Source: Heliopora coerulea
Lineage: Eukaryota; Cnidaria; Anthozoa; Scleralcyonacea; Helioporidae
Direction of reading: 5' to 3'
Length of the DNA stretch: 64,000 nucleotides
NCBI GenBank assembly: GCA_030142905.1
Contig: JASJOG010000519.1
Location: 62,001-126,000, forward strand
Position numbers and translations under genes: made by a program. Positions 42,710 to 55,174 of this stretch are shown in pieces (within the stretch, counting starts at the first letter, position 1; each line of letters begins with the position of its first letter). The notes beneath the pieces are model-generated. The model did no database searches, was not told the origin of the DNA, and saw only the letters and a program-made list of their open reading frames with translations.

Positions 42710-44070
42710 ATATCAGTCATACGGTCCAATGTGCCCTGGGGTTTCCGACTATAATCCATTGTTCCACCCGGAGAAACCCTGAGTTATCGTTCCAGTCATT
42801 TTAGAGTTCAATGCATGTTATATTCTGCTGACTCGAATTCTGTTCTCCTGCAATGGCTTCGTTCTGGTTGGATTTATGTTCCACGTGTTCAGGTTGTGTC
42901 CTGAGGTTTCTAATTGTGTTCTGTTGGTACAACTGTTGCTTTTCAGGATCAGATTACCTTCTGCAAGCTCAAATTTTGTTTGACTGTTTTGCATTTTATT
43001 TGCCTTCCCGAACTATGATAGGCGAGTTTCAAATATAATGCTGTTTGTGTTTCGTCTTTAATCCCGCGACAGCTCAACATTCGGAACACAAGTCGTTAAT
43101 TGGATATTGACCCACATTTTTTGCTGGACATTTTAACAATCGTGGCATAATATTCACCCCGAATAATCGCGCTGGAAAGGTCTTTCCTGGGGTTAAATTA
43201 TGTTTTCTTACGTTGTCACGTTGTTATCTGTAAAGATTCAAGAGTTCGACTAGTCAAACAGCTACGCCCTGACACTTTCAGGTTTACCGACAAACGTTTT
43301 CAAATTAGAGTTCGAATCAACGAATATAAATTAGAATCAAGGGAATATAAAATTAGGTTCGAGTTAGCGGAGAGTTCGGATTAACCGATTTCGAGTCACA
43401 TGATAGTAAATGATAGGGGTCCGGGAAATGAGATCAAATCCAGGGAAAGTTGAATTTGGTCCGAGTTAACGGAGAGTTCGAGTTAACCGAGGTCGAATTA
43501 GTGAGGTTCTACTGTATTTCGACAATCTTTATAGCTGTCGGCCAAATACTCCCAAGAAACACAAAAAAGCCGTGTTGTACGGGTTATTTCAGTTTCAAAA
43601 GTGAATTTTCCGTTACAATTTGGTAAAAATTCTTCTAGACTTTACTCGCAAAGAAGCATCCTTTATTTTCTAAAATTTCTGAAGGGTAATTAAACTACCG
43701 TCATGCACGGTCATACGGTCCAAAGTGTCCTGCGGTTTCCGACTATAATCCATTGTTCCACATTAAGAAACCCTGAGTTATCGCTCCAGTCGTTTTACAG
43801 TTCAATGCAAGTAATATTCTGCTGACTTCTGCTGACTCGAATTCTGTTCTGTATGAATGGCTTTCTGCTGGTTGAATTTATGTCCCACGAGTTCAAATTG
43901 TATCCTATGGTTACAAATTGTGTTCTGTTAGTACGACAACTGTTTTGCTTCCTGCAAGCTAGAATTTCATTTGACTGTTTTGTATTTGATTTGGCTTCCC
44001 GAACTATGATGGGCGAGTTTCAAATTTAATGCTGTTTGTTTTTCGTCTTCGATCCTACGGCAGCTCGACT
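42710..44070. repeat. Diverged direct repeat in unit 1 with MITE remnant between
   Basis: About 340 bases from 42719 (TCATACGGTCCAATGTGCCC) recur at 43709 (TCATACGGTCCAAAGTGTCC) with many substitutions. Between them, about 43300-43515, lies a segment with GAGTTCGAGTTAACCGA-type words ending GTGAGGTTCTACTGTA, which resembles the end of a pogo-group MITE. Both are copied in unit 2. Confidence 0.65.
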
Positions 44071-44184
44071 TTAAGAACACAAGTCGTTAACTGAATATTG
44101 GCCTACATAACGCTCCCTACGACCACTGATCGATATTGATGTTGCTGGATATAAAACTGCTTGTTTGCTGCTGATAATTTTAGG

Positions 44185-44446
44185 CGAATACTTATTAAGA
44201 CCCCTGGTTCCATCTTCAATAATAGTCAACGGTGTAAAGAAAGGAGACACTGTGTGCACAAAATATGTTTTCCGAAAGGACTCAAAAATCGCCCACAATT
44301 CTGCTAAAAATCCAGATCAGTGGTCATTGGCATTAGCAGATGGATCCATAAATTCCAGTTCGGGGGACACTTCTTGCTATCGAAACGCAGTGGGGCAAAG
44401 CAGTCCAGTTTTCTATAGGTCGATCCACAGCGCAGTTGTTTCTTAG
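44185..44446 (+). pseudogene. Possible terminal exon, intact in unit 1 and broken in unit 2
   Basis: After acceptor-like GATAATTTTAG the frame reads EYLLRPLVPSSIIVNGVKKG, then DTVCTKYVFRKDSKIAHNSA, and ends SIHSAVVS at a stop. In unit 2 (53320 onward) a small indel changes CACAAAATATG to CACAAAATAAAT and creates a stop. It is not recognised. It may be a chance frame, a poly(A)-side alternative exon, or a relic. Confidence 0.3.
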
Positions 44447-45490
44447 CAAAACAAAACAAAATAGATCAAACAACAAAAGGAAAAATCAATGTGCACGATA
44501 AGGGGTTAAAAAAATGTTCTTCATATATCTGTTTTATTTCTATCGCAATTTTTACTCAGTACAAAAATAGAAATAATTTAAAATCCTTGCATCGCGATGT
44601 GATTCTTGGTGCGTTGTTAAGTTATAAACTTGTCCAAAAGTCAAAAACACCATTTCATGTGCTATTCGTGAATCAAGAACGTTTCATGTTTCAACCAGGA
44701 ACCGATTAAGAATTTAGCTTCATTGCAGTGTTGACGCTTTGTTTGGTATGTTCATTCTTTGAGTTTTTCCTACTTTAAATAGCCAATGTACCAAGGTGTT
44801 TCATACAATTTCCAGTTAATTGTTCCCTAAACCTTCTTATCGAGCGGAAATAAGATTCGTTTTACAAAACGACAGGTTTACCAGCGCTTTTAGAGCAACA
44901 CAATGTTTTATATAGATCAACGATAGCTTTGTTTACAGAAGGTCTTAGCCTTATAGGACAATCCTCCAACCCGGTTGTACGAAAACCAGCTAAGCCTTGG
45001 AGAAGTTACGCGAGTGCTATTCATGCTTCGAAGAGAAACACACTGAGCTCAAAGTGACAGTGCGATATTATGAGCCTTTTTAATGGTACCTTATGAGTTA
45101 GTCTTTAGCGGACATATTACTTGGTCACTACAGCCTTGTTGCTAAAGAAGAAAATTCAAGATGTTTCCTCTGATAGAAAGCAAAGTGTTATGAAACACAT
45201 TTATCATCTTTGGTGGTCTGCATGTCGAAAGAGTTAATGGTACCTTATGGAGTAATCTTAAGTGTGCTTCTCACTTGGTCACTCCAGTCTTGTTGTTGAA
45301 AAAACATAGAAAGCAAGGTATTATAAAACACGTTTTATGATCTCTGCATGTAATTTATGCTACTTAAGTTGTCATCAACTGAATAGTAATTTATTGAATG
45401 CCACAGTAACCTATTGAAAAAAACAACACCTAAGCTATATCTAGGCGACCTTATAAGTTATAACCAAAGTTGTACAGTTTGTTTGAGCTT
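44447..45490. other. Rest of unit 1 intron
   Basis: Non-coding, copied in unit 2. A direct near-duplicate (GGTACCTTATGAGTTAGTCTT and GGTACCTTATGGAGTAATCTT) lies at about 45084-45300. Confidence 0.5.
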
Positions 45491-45603
45491 TCAGAATCAT
45501 CCTCAGGGTATTATGAAACGAAACTTCACAATTAACCCACACTGCTGAAGTCAACTTAAAAATGTTGACTGGAGCGGGATTTGAACACGCACCTTCGGGT
45601 TAG
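45489..45603 (-). mobile_element. tRNA-SINE fragment, copied in every unit
   Basis: A reversed 3' part of the 8136-type SINE: tail, then B-box side (GGGATTTGAACACGCACC). The same truncated fragment lies at about 54626-54736, 58512-58622 and 61364-61474. It was therefore already inserted before the tandem amplification. Confidence 0.75.
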
Positions 45604-46041
45604 GATTTACAAATTTATTTTCTTTTGCTATAATCAAGAATTCTTATCGTAACACAACTGTTACCTCTCTTGAAGATGTTATGAACAATGTTTCTGTGTA
45701 GTTCTAAAGTGTTTTTGTTTACGTCGTCAAATTTTTGAGCTTAAGTCATTATTGTTAAATCCTTGCTCGGGATTGTGCAAGTCCAGCCTACTTATTCAAC
45801 AATATTCACTGCGCCTTCGGCGATTAATTGTTAAAAAAACCAGATGTTTTTGCAAATAACCCTGTTTTTAGTTCTTTTCTCTTTGTTTTAACTTGAACTC
45901 TATTGATTCAAGGGTTACTGATAGTAGGCCACCGCCGATGAGGGAGACCCACCACTTGGGTTATTTTTTCAGAAGCGTGTAAGTTTTAATTGGCTGTGGA
46001 CGTTAATCTTACTGAAATTCTTTGGCCTTCTCTAAAATTAG

Positions 46042-46125
46042 GACAAAATCTTCCAAGAACGGCAGGAAAAGCTGCCAAATGAATACGAGAAGAAGATTGA
46101 GGCTGCAAGGAAAAAGGAAGAAGCT
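46042..46125 (+). CDS. CSPP1: CSPP1-like exon D (copy 2)
   Basis: Intact, phase 0; DKIFQERQEKLPNEYEKKIE then AARKKEEA. The LPN change introduces a proline into the coiled coil compared with copy 1. Confidence 0.6.
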
Positions 46126-46779
46126 GTAAGTCATGGCGGTGTCTCGTTATTCCATAAATCTTCTTGCGTTATCTTGCACACGCATTTTAGAATTACTGTC
46201 GCACTGGGACACAATCAATCTCCGTCTCACTCTTACACACCTATACTAGCCTTCACACTGCTGGACACGTTCAAGTTCACGCCCAGACTTAATTTGCTGT
46301 CACACTCGCACACACGTATTCACACTCGCCCAGGCATTCACACACATACACTCCGACACATTTGCACTCACAGTCACACACTCATCCTCTTACACGCACA
46401 ATAGCTCTCACGCACGCGTACACTCATTTTCATACACACACGCATGTTTACGGCCAGATATACGTTGCCACACGCTCTCACACACCGACACTCGCACAAA
46501 CGTTGATCCTCACACTCCTACTCACGCTCGCACTGACACCTACACCCATACTCACGTTCAAACCCGTATTTGCCCTCCAACTCATAATCTCACTCAAACA
46601 CGCTCACTCTAACTCTGCAATACTGACACCGACAGCGACACCAGCATTGATATTGTTTAAGAAAGGATTAAAACAGGAACCCGAATGAGGATGACCTTGT
46701 CATCTCACTTTCACCTCATGGATTATCACTGAGTAAAATGTATCGTAAACAATTTTTCCGTTTTATTTTCATGCCTCAG

Positions 46780-46923
46780 GCACGTTTGAAGAACGAGGAA
46801 ATAAGGCAAGCGGCGGAACAGAAGAAAAAAGAAATGGAACAAAGGAAGAAGGATGAAGATAGAAAACAGGAGGAGAAATCAAGAAAACAACTGGATGAAA
46901 GGTTGAGAGCAGCTAAAGCAAAG
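46780..46923 (+). CDS. CSPP1: CSPP1-like exon E (copy 2)
   Basis: Intact, splice sites kept; ARLKNEEIRQAAEQKKKEME. It differs from copy 1 by M to R, K to E and E to D, all tolerable in a charged coil. Confidence 0.62.
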
Positions 46924-47621
46924 GTGAGTTAAAGTTAAAGAAGAAAAAAAAAAAATATTTATGCCGAATGGTCGTCAAACCGTGCCTACACAACATAAGT
47001 GGTATGGAAATTGTTTAGTCCAAGGTTTCTTTCAGCTATAAAATTTGTAATTTTCGACTTTTTTTGTGATGTATAGTGTAATGAAAACATCTGGCGTGCG
47101 ATACAAACTTACTTATATGAATTCGATAAATGCTGAAGATGTGGGAGCTTGGATATATCTTTGATGATCGAAACCATTGCGCTACCGAGACCTAGATGGC
47201 GAGTTTAGATGATACAAGATATCTCCAAACTCCAACATCTACCATATCTATCGACTTCATAACATTATCAATATATCGTGGCTGACAATTAGGCAGCACA
47301 TATGTCGAACTTACACCTGAGCCCACCATCTGACTGTCGGTAGTTCACTGCTTGGTTAGAGCGTCCCACAGGACATTGATCGTTTCACAGGGGTTAGAGT
47401 TTGACGAATGTTCATCGATCATCTTATTCATCAATCTCTGAAGTTATGCAGGACCTTAAAAATATGATGTAGAAAACACAACAGATTTAGTTTAATAAAT
47501 GGAAATCAGAAATCAATATCAGCTACCACCTCAGAAACCAGGTTGTAGCTTGGACCATGTTGTTACCTGGTCACGACTTGTTTATTTCTAACATCGTTTA
47601 TTTCGATATTTATTTCACCAG

Positions 47622-47717
47622 GATACGGACAGGTCCGTGTCTTCCCCGGTGCCAGCCTTACAAGGCCAAGTAAGATCAAATTCTCTTCCTATCCCGACCT
47701 TGCAACGAAAGCGTGAG
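47622..47717 (+). CDS. CSPP1: CSPP1-like exon F (copy 2)
   Basis: Intact, phase 0; DTDRSVSSPVPALQGQVRSN then SLPIPTLQRKRE. Confidence 0.62.
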
Positions 47718-48509
47718 GTGAGAGCAACAGGTGCTTACGCATGTACATCAAGTTCTTTATCTTTGTCTACGTCTTATGTCTACATCGACCAAAAACTACG
47801 TTTGCATCTTCGGCTAACTTATACCTATACCCACATGTATATCCACAACTACACCCATACTTATACCCTCCTTTGCCTATACTTATACTTTACTTATTCT
47901 AGCACGTCAAACCTTTACACATGACTACACCTACACCTACACCTACGCCTATGCCTACACCTACGCCTATGCCTATGCCTATGCCTATGTCTATGCCTAC
48001 ACCTCCACCTACACCTACACCTCCACCTACACCTATACCTACACCAACATCTATACTCATACCTGTTCGCACACTTCCATCAATACCTCCACTTTTACCT
48101 CTACCTATAGTCATACTTGTACCAACTCCCATGCTTATACGTACATCTGTTCTTGCATCTATACCAATGTCTACAGCAACGTCTACCAGATTTATTAACT
48201 GATAGATTGATTGATTGATTGATCAATCGATGAACTAGTCAATCGATTGATTGAATGAATGCTTGATAGATTGAATGCTTGGTTGATTGATTGATTGATT
48301 CAATAATTGATACATTGATTGATTGAATGCTTTGTTGATTGATTGATTTGCTGACTGACTTACTGATTGACTAACTGACTGATTGATTAATTAACTTTGT
48401 GATTTATTGACTGATCGATTGATCAAAAAGAAAGGTGTGAAAACCAAATAATTATTAAAGGTTACATCGTGCAAAATTTTTGGGGTATTGTCTTCATGTT
48501 ATTAAATAG

Positions 48510-48602
48510 AAAGAAACTCGCTCAGGTTCACCTCCTATACCGACTTTACAGAATCAAATGCGATCAGACTCGCCTCCTATTCCGACTTTGCAACGAAGAA
48601 AG
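48510..48602 (+). CDS. CSPP1: CSPP1-like exon G (copy 2)
   Basis: Intact, phase 0; KETRSGSPPIPTLQNQMRSD then SPPIPTLQRRK, so both halves carry the full SPPIPTLQ motif. Confidence 0.62.
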
Positions 48603-49824
48603 GTAAGCTCGTAGTTTTTGAGTGAAATGTAATGTTTGAGATATCAGTCATACGGTCCAATGTGCCCTGGGGTTTCCGACTATAATCCATTGTTCCACCC
48701 GGAGAAACCCCGAGTTATCGTTCCAGTCATTTTAGAGTTCAGTGCATGTTATATTCTGCTGACTCGAATTCTGTTCTGCTGCAATGGCTTTCTGCTGGTT
48801 GGATTTATGTCCCACGTGTTCAGGTTGTGTCCTGAGGTTTCTAATTGTGTTCTGTTGGTACAACTGCTGCTTTTCAGGATCAGATTACCTTCTGCAAGCT
48901 CAAATTTTGTTTGACTGTTTTGCATTTTATTTGCCTTCCCGAACTATGGTAGGCGAGTTTCAAATTTAATGCTGTTTGTGTTTCGTCTTTAATCCCGCGA
49001 CAGCTCAACATTCAGAACACAAGTCGTTAATTGGATATTGACCCACATTTTTTGCGGGTCATTTTAAAAATCGTGTCATAATATTCACCCCGAATAATCG
49101 CGCTGGAAAGGTCTTTCCTGGGGTTAAATTATGTTTTCATACGTTGTCACGTTGTTATCTGTAAAGATTCAAGATTTCGACTAGTCAAACAGCTACGCCC
49201 TGACACTTTCAGGTTTACCGACAAACGTTTTCAAATTAGAGTTCGAATCAACGAGTATAAATTAGAATCATGGGAATATAAAATTAGGTTCGAGTTAGCG
49301 GAGAGTTCGAATTAACCGATTTCGAGTCACATGATAGTAAATGATAGGGGTCCGGGAAATGAGATCAAATCCAGGGAAAGTTGAATTTGGTTCGAGTTAG
49401 CGGAGAGTTCGAGTTAACCGAGTTCGAGTTAGTGAGGTTCTACAGTATTTCGACAATCTTTATAGCTGTCGGCCAAATACTCCCAAGAAACACAAAAAGC
49501 CATGTTGTACGGGTTATTTCAGTTTCCAAAGCGAATTTTCCGTTACAATTTGGTAAAAATTCTTCTAGACTTCACTCGCAAAGAAGTATCCTTTATTTTC
49601 TTAAATTTCTGAAGGGTAATTAAACTACCGTCATGCACGGTCATACGGTCCAAAGTGTCCTGCGGTTTCCGACTATAATCCATTGTTCCACATTAAGAAA
49701 CCCTGAGTTATCGCTCCAGTCGTTTTACAGTTCAATGCAAGTAATATTCTGCTGACTTCTGCTGACTCGAATTCTGTTCTGTATGAATGGCTTTCTGCTG
49801 GTTGAATTTATGTCCCACGAGTTC

Positions 49825-49836
49825 AAATTGTATCCT
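49825..49836. repeat. Left 12-bp target duplication of the Penelope composite
   Basis: AAATTGTATCCT, repeated at 53032-53043. The single pre-insertion copy is at 43895-43906 in unit 1. Confidence 0.92.
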
Positions 49837-50055
49837 TTCTTCAAAATGTCTACGAGTGATTGTCCAGGCGGAAACCGTAACTTTAATATGAATAACAATG
49901 CCCAGCAGATTGTGCGAAGTATCGCAATATGTAAACATTAACAGTTGCATAAACAAAGAAGGCTAGAAGAGTTTTAAAACATATTTATTGACTGACGTTT
50001 CGTCGCTACAAGCAACATCTTCAGAGTGGAGATCAGGGATTACAACGAGATAAAT

Positions 50056-50688
50056 TTATATTAACAAACAGTATCGAATAACAATTAAGATGACATATTT
50101 ACAACAGTAACGGAAATTGACGGGAGACAGCAGTAAGGTGTTATCAGAAGAGGGAAAGAGGCATCGAACCAATATTCCGTTAAGAATTGGTTTTAATTTA
50201 TTAATTATAAGACTTTCTTTAAGGAGTAGTTCAGAAACAGAAGGCGACGAGGATAATATTTTGAAGTCGGAAAAAGAAATGGGATGGCCAGTTTCAATGT
50301 GGTGGGAAAGGATACTAGTGGGAGAGGGATTAACTCTTCTGTTACCTGTCAAGGGTGAGATCCCCATATGATCTGAAATGCGTGTGTGTAACTGTCGGCT
50401 AGTTTGGCCAACATACAATGCCTTACAGCATTGACACGTAAATAAATACACCACATGCGATTTCAGGCCATCAGGGATCCTGTCCTTGACAGGGAAAAAA
50501 GAGCGAAGGCGAACGGATGGGCGAAAGACGAAGCGTAATGAAACTTGAGGAAATGCGGACGATAATAGTTTGATGAGTTGAGTGCGAATTTGAAGGCCAT
50601 GTGAACCAGTATACAGTAGAGAAAAATAAATTAAGAACTTAGGAGCAATAGAAATATTGGGAGCGGACGAAAAGGGTTTATCTAAAAA
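50056..50688 (-). pseudogene. GIY-YIG endonuclease domain of the Penelope-like element
   Basis: The frame is continuous with the RT except for one TAA. It shows HVVYLFTCQCCKALYVGQTS then RQLHTRISDH: the VYLF/YVGQT pair and the downstream arginine and histidine of the GIY-YIG nuclease, preceded by the cysteine pair typical of this Penelope clade. It ends LKPILNG. The domain nicks target DNA for priming in active elements. Confidence 0.88.
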
Positions 50689-52061
50689 TTAACTTACACA
50701 TTTGTCAAACAGGGTAGCTGGGAATTCATTTTTAATGAAAATTTGTTTGAGTTTCTGGAGTTCAGAGTGCAAGATGGAGTAGCTAGAGCATAAATTAAAA
50801 TATCGAAATAGAAGGGAAAAGATAAGGCCTTTTTTATAGCAGTCCGGAATAAAACTATTAAAGTTAGTTAGTAAACCGGTGTAAGTGGATTTTCGGTAGA
50901 TACTGGTGGTGAAATTAATTTCAGAGCGGTTAATTTTTATGTCAAGGAAAGATAAGGTGCTGTTATTCTCAGTTTCGTGCGTAAATTTGATATTAGCGTG
51001 CTGTGAGTTTAGATAGTTAAGAAATGGTAGAATATGAGTCGAAGATCGAAATAGAAGGAAACAGTCGTCAACATAACGTCGGTAGAAGATGGGTTTGAAT
51101 TGTGAAGGACAGTTGTTAAGCCAGCTGGTTTCATAAAAGGAGAGAAAGATATTAGCGAAGAGAGGTCCCAGAGGGGAACCCATAGCAACACCATCAACCT
51201 GTTCGTAGAGTTGGTTGTTGAAAAGGAAATGGTTGTTCTTAACAGCGAATTCTAAAAGTTTCTTAAATTCATTACGGGAAAATCCTTGAAAACAATTTTG
51301 GTTATGAAAAAGTAAACAGAGTATGATATTTATGGTTTCGTTAAGTGGGATGTTGGTAAATAAAGATTTGATGTCGAAACTGGCCACAATGACTTCCTTA
51401 GGGTTGGTTTTAAGACTTGAGAGTTCAGTGATGAAAGAAAAAGAATCCTTAACTACATATATGCTAGAAGAGATCGGGCGAAGCAATGGGACAAGGAATT
51501 TGGCGAGTCTGTAAGAGTGAGTGCTAATCGAAGAAATTATAGGTCTTAAAGGTATATCAAATTTATGCACCTTAGGAAGTCCATAAAGTAATCCAGGTCG
51601 AGAGCCGGTCGGAAAAATTTCTTGGTAGGTTGCGTCCGTGATAGATCCGTTCTTCTTTAAATCTCGAAGGTATTTCTTCAAGCGATTCTCTCGACTGATC
51701 GTGGTTCTAGTGGGATCTTCATTCAAGCGTATGAATTTGGTTTCATCATCCAGGATACTATTCATTTTGGCAGTGTAGTCGGATTTGTCCATGATAACGA
51801 CACCATTACCTTTATCAGGCTTCAAAATAATAATGTCATTGTCGTTGCGAAGGGATTTTATTATTTGAAACTCTTCGTCGGAGAAAATAAAACTTGGTGG
51901 GTGGTAACTTTTGTATCCAGAAAGAGCGATATTTTTTAGGCGGGTTTTAAGTAGGTCTTCATCAAAGCCAGATTTGGGATAAATTGGTTCTTGTGTGAGT
52001 TTGCGATAAAGCATCTCGAAGGGTATGAGGAAGTCGGTAAAACGAAGTTTTCTTGGTGGAA
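50689..52061 (-). pseudogene. Penelope-like reverse transcriptase, 5'-truncated
   Basis: About 455 residues. Visible blocks, in order: RKLRFTDFLIPFEMLYRKL, LKPDKGNGVVIMDKSDY, GLPKVHK, VASFDIKSLFTNIPL, GVAMGSPLGPLFANIFL, the catalytic FYRRYVDD, and STLSFLDIKINR. These are the signature blocks of Penelope-clade RTs. All catalytic aspartates are present. The frame is cut at the N terminus by the junction with the inverted copy and stops at TAA (50689-50691) before the nuclease. The opposite copy has the same TAA. Confidence 0.92.
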
Positions 52062-52771
52062 TTCTTCCGGACTGCTATAAAAAAGGCCTTATCTTTTCCC
52101 TTCTATTTCGATATTTTAATTTATGCTCTAGCTACTCCATCTTGCACTCTGAACTCCAGAAACTCAAACAAATTTTCATTAAAAATGAATTCCCAGCTAC
52201 CCTGTTTGACAAATGTGTAAGTTAATTTTTAGATAAATCCTTTTCGTCCGCTCCCAAGATTTCTATTGCTCCTAAGTTCTTAATTTATTTTTCTCTACCG
52301 TATACTGGTTCACATGGCCTTCAAATTCGCACTCAACTCATCAAACTATTATCGTCCGCATTTCCTCAAGTTTCATTACGCTTCGTCTTTCGCCCATCCG
52401 TTCGCCTTCGCTCTTTTTTCCCTGTCAAGGACAGGATCCCTGATGGCCTGAAATCGCATGTGGTGTATTTATTTACGTGTCAATGCTGTAAGGCATTGTA
52501 TGTTGGCCAAACTAGCCGACAGTTACACACACGCATTTCAGATCATATGGGGATCTCACCCTTGACAGGTAACAGAAGAGTTAATCCCTCTCCCACTAGT
52601 ATCCTTTCCCACCACATTGAAACTGGCCATCCCATTTCTTTTTCCGACTTCAAAATATTATCCTCGTCGCCTTCTGTTTCTGAACTACTCCTTAAAGAAA
52701 GTCTTATAATTAATAAATTAAAACCAATTCTTAACGGGAATATTGGTTCGATGCCTCTTTCCCTCTTCTGA
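52062..52771 (+). pseudogene. Second, inverted Penelope fragment: RT end plus GIY-YIG
   Basis: Starts at PDCYKKGLIFSLLF, near the end of the RT, keeps the same TAA after DKCVS, and then carries the whole nuclease to LKPILNGNIGSMPLSLF. One base differs from the minus copy near the end, giving another C terminus. Confidence 0.9.
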
Positions 52772-52890
52772 TAACACCTTACTGCTGTCTCCCGTCAATT
52801 TCCGTTACTGTTGTAAATATGTCATCTTAATTGTTATTCGATACTGTTTGTTAATATAAATTTATCTCGTTGTAATCCCTGATCTCCACT

Positions 52891-52921
52891 CTGAAGATGT
52901 TGCTTGTAGCGACGAAACGTC
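52891..52921 (+). promoter_or_regulatory. Conserved hairpin in the Penelope 3' region
   Basis: CTGAAGA-T-GTTGC-TTGTA-GCGAC-GAAACGTC. It is followed 5 bases later by AATAAA. A reversed copy is at 49994-50024. The same layout with different stem bases is at 6407, 6949 (minus), 8332 and 35625. It looks like the CUGANGA...GAAA part of a hammerhead ribozyme with one extra base before stem II. No partner stems were found. Confidence 0.5.
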
Positions 52922-53031
52922 AGTCAATAAATATGTTTTAAAACTCTTCTAGCCTTCTTTGTTTATGCAACTGTTAATGTTTACATATTGCGATACTTCG
53001 CACAATCTGCTGGGCATTGTTATTCATATTA

Positions 53032-53043
53032 AAATTGTATCCT
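53032..53043. repeat. Right 12-bp target duplication of the Penelope composite
   Basis: AAATTGTATCCT, identical to 49825-49836. Confidence 0.92.
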
Positions 53044-55174
53044 ATGGTTACAAATTGTGTTCTGTTAGTACGACAACTGTTTTGCTTCCTGCAAGCTAGA
53101 ATTTCATTTGACTGTTTTGTATTTGATTTGGCTTCCCGAACTATGATGGGCGAGTTTCAAATTTAATGCTGTTTGTTTTTCGTCTTCGATCCTACGGCAG
53201 CTCGACTTTAAGAACACAAGTCGTTAACTGAATATTGGCCTACATAACGCTCCCTACGACCACTGATCGATATTGATGTTGCTGGATATAAAACTACTTG
53301 TTTGCTGTTGATAATTTTAGGCGAATACTTATTAAGACCCCTGGTTCCATCTTCAATAATAGTCAACGGTGTAAAGAAAGGAGACACTGTGTGCACAAAA
53401 TAAATTTTTCCGAAAGGACTCAAAAATCGCCCACAATTCTGCTAAAAATCCAGATCAGTGGTCATTGGCATTAGCAGATGGATCCATAAATTCCAGTTCG
53501 GGGGACACTTCTTGCTATCGAAACGCAGTGGGGCAAAGCAGTCCAGTTTTCTATAGGTCGATCCACAGCGCAGTTGTTTCTTAGCAAAACAAAACATAAT
53601 AAATCAAACAACAAAAGGAAAAATCAATGTGCACGATAAGGGGTTAAAAAAATGTTCTTCATATATCTGTTTTATTTCTATCGCAATTTTTACTCAGTAC
53701 AAAAATAGAAATAATTTGAAATACTTGCATCGCGATGTGATTCTTGGTGCGTTGTTAAGTTATAAACTTGTCCAAAAGTCAAAAACACCATTTCATGTGC
53801 TATTCGTGAATCAAGAACGTTTCATGTTTTAACCAGGAACCGATTAAGAATTTAGCTTCATTGCAGTGTTGACGCTTTGTTTGGTATGTTCATTCTTTGA
53901 GTTTTTCCTACTTTAAATAGCCAATGTACCAAGGTGTTTCATACAATTTCTAGTTAATTGTTCCCTAAACCTTCTTATCGAGCGGAAATAAGATTCGTTT
54001 TACAAAACGACAGGTTTACCAGTGCTTATAGAGCAACACAATGTTTTATATAGATCAACGATAGCTTTGTTTACAGAAGGTCTTAGCCTTATAGGACAAT
54101 CCTCCAACCCGGTTGTACGAAAACCAGCTAAGCCTTGGAGAAGTTACGCGAGTGCTATTCATGCTTCGAAGAGAAACACACTGAGCTCAAAGTGACAGTG
54201 CGATATTATGAGCCTTTTTAATGGTACCTTATGAGTTAGTCTTTAGCGGACATATTACTTGGTCACTACAGCCTTGTTGCTAAAGAAGAATTCAAGATGT
54301 TTCCTCTGATAGAAACCAAAGTGTTATGAAACACATTTATCATCTTTGGTGGTCTGCATGTCGAAAGAGTTAATGGTACCTTATGGAGTAATCTTAAGTG
54401 TGCTTCTCACTTGGTCACTCCAGTCTTGTTAAAAAAACATAGAAAGCAAGGTATTATAAAACACGTTTTATGATCTCTGCATGTAATTTGTGCTACTTAA
54501 GTTGTCATCAACTGAATAGTAATTTATTGAATGCCACAGTAACCTATTGAAAAAAACAACACCTAAGCTATATCTAGGCGACCTTATAAGTTATAACCAA
54601 AGTTGTACAGTTTGTTTGAGCTTTTAGAATCATCCTCAGGGTATTATGAAACGAAACTTCACAATTAACCTACACTGCTGAAGTCAACTGAAAAATGTTG
54701 ACTGGAGCGGGATTTGAACACGCACCTTCGGGTTAGGATTTACAAATTTATTTTCTTTTGCTATAATCAAGAATTCTTATCGTAACACAACTGTTACCCC
54801 TCTTGAAGATGTTATGAACAATGTTTCTGTGTAGTTCTAAAGTGTTTTTGTTTACGTCGTCAAATTTTTGAGCTTAAGTCATTATTGTTAAATTCTTTCT
54901 CGGGATTGTGCAAGTCCAGCCTACTTATTCAACAATATTCACTGCGCCTTCGGCGATTAATTGTTAAAAAAAACAGATGTTTTTGCAAATAACCCTGTTT
55001 TTAGTTCTTTTCTCTTTGTTTTAACTTGAACTCTATTGATTCAAGGGTTACTGATAGTAGGCCACCGCCGATGAGGGAGACCCACCACTTGGGTTATTTT
55101 TTCAGAAGCGTGTAAGTTTTAATTGGCTGTGGACGTTAATCTTACTGAAATTCTTTGGCCTTCTCTAAAATTAG

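Larger units (their letters stand above)
39940..45796 (+). repeat. Tandem duplication unit 1 (exons D-E-F-G)
   Basis: The first of the tandem units, about 5.86 kb, with the most diverged sequence. It begins near CAACAATATTCGCTGCGCC; the next unit restarts at 45797 with CAACAATATTCACTGCGCC. It contains exons D, E, F and G, the CACAC-rich intron, the CCTACA and TTGA microsatellites, and a single copy of the 517-bp intronic segment (about 41075-41580). Unit 1 lacks the Penelope insertion. Confidence 0.9.
49837..53031. mobile_element. Head-to-head Penelope-like retroelement composite
   Basis: This 3195-bp insertion is made of two 5'-truncated copies facing away from each other. A minus-strand copy (49837 to about 52061) has RT and GIY-YIG nuclease, and a plus-strand copy (about 52062-53031) repeats only the RT end, the nuclease and the 3' region. 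The copies differ by only a few bases. The plus copy lacks the last 48 or so bases (the TTTCCGCCTGG end). The outer ends lie inside an exact 12-bp target duplication. Such inverted, truncated arrangements are typical of Penelope-like elements. Confidence 0.95.
45797..54929 (+). repeat. Tandem duplication unit 2, carrying a Penelope insertion
   Basis: Homologous to unit 1 throughout; the difference in length is almost entirely the 3.2-kb insertion at 49837-53031. All four exons are intact. It has a single copy of the 517-bp segment. Confidence 0.9.

Noticed and set aside
44165..44446. Firm call of an extra terminal exon
   Set aside because: The frame is broken in unit 2 by an indel and no family is recognised; kept as a low-confidence entry.
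50684..50712. 16-base intron (GTAAGT...TTTTTAG) spanning the TAA between Penelope RT and nuclease
   Set aside because: It is too short for an animal spliceosomal intron, and its removal would shift the nuclease out of frame, whereas the unspliced frame is continuous apart from the stop.
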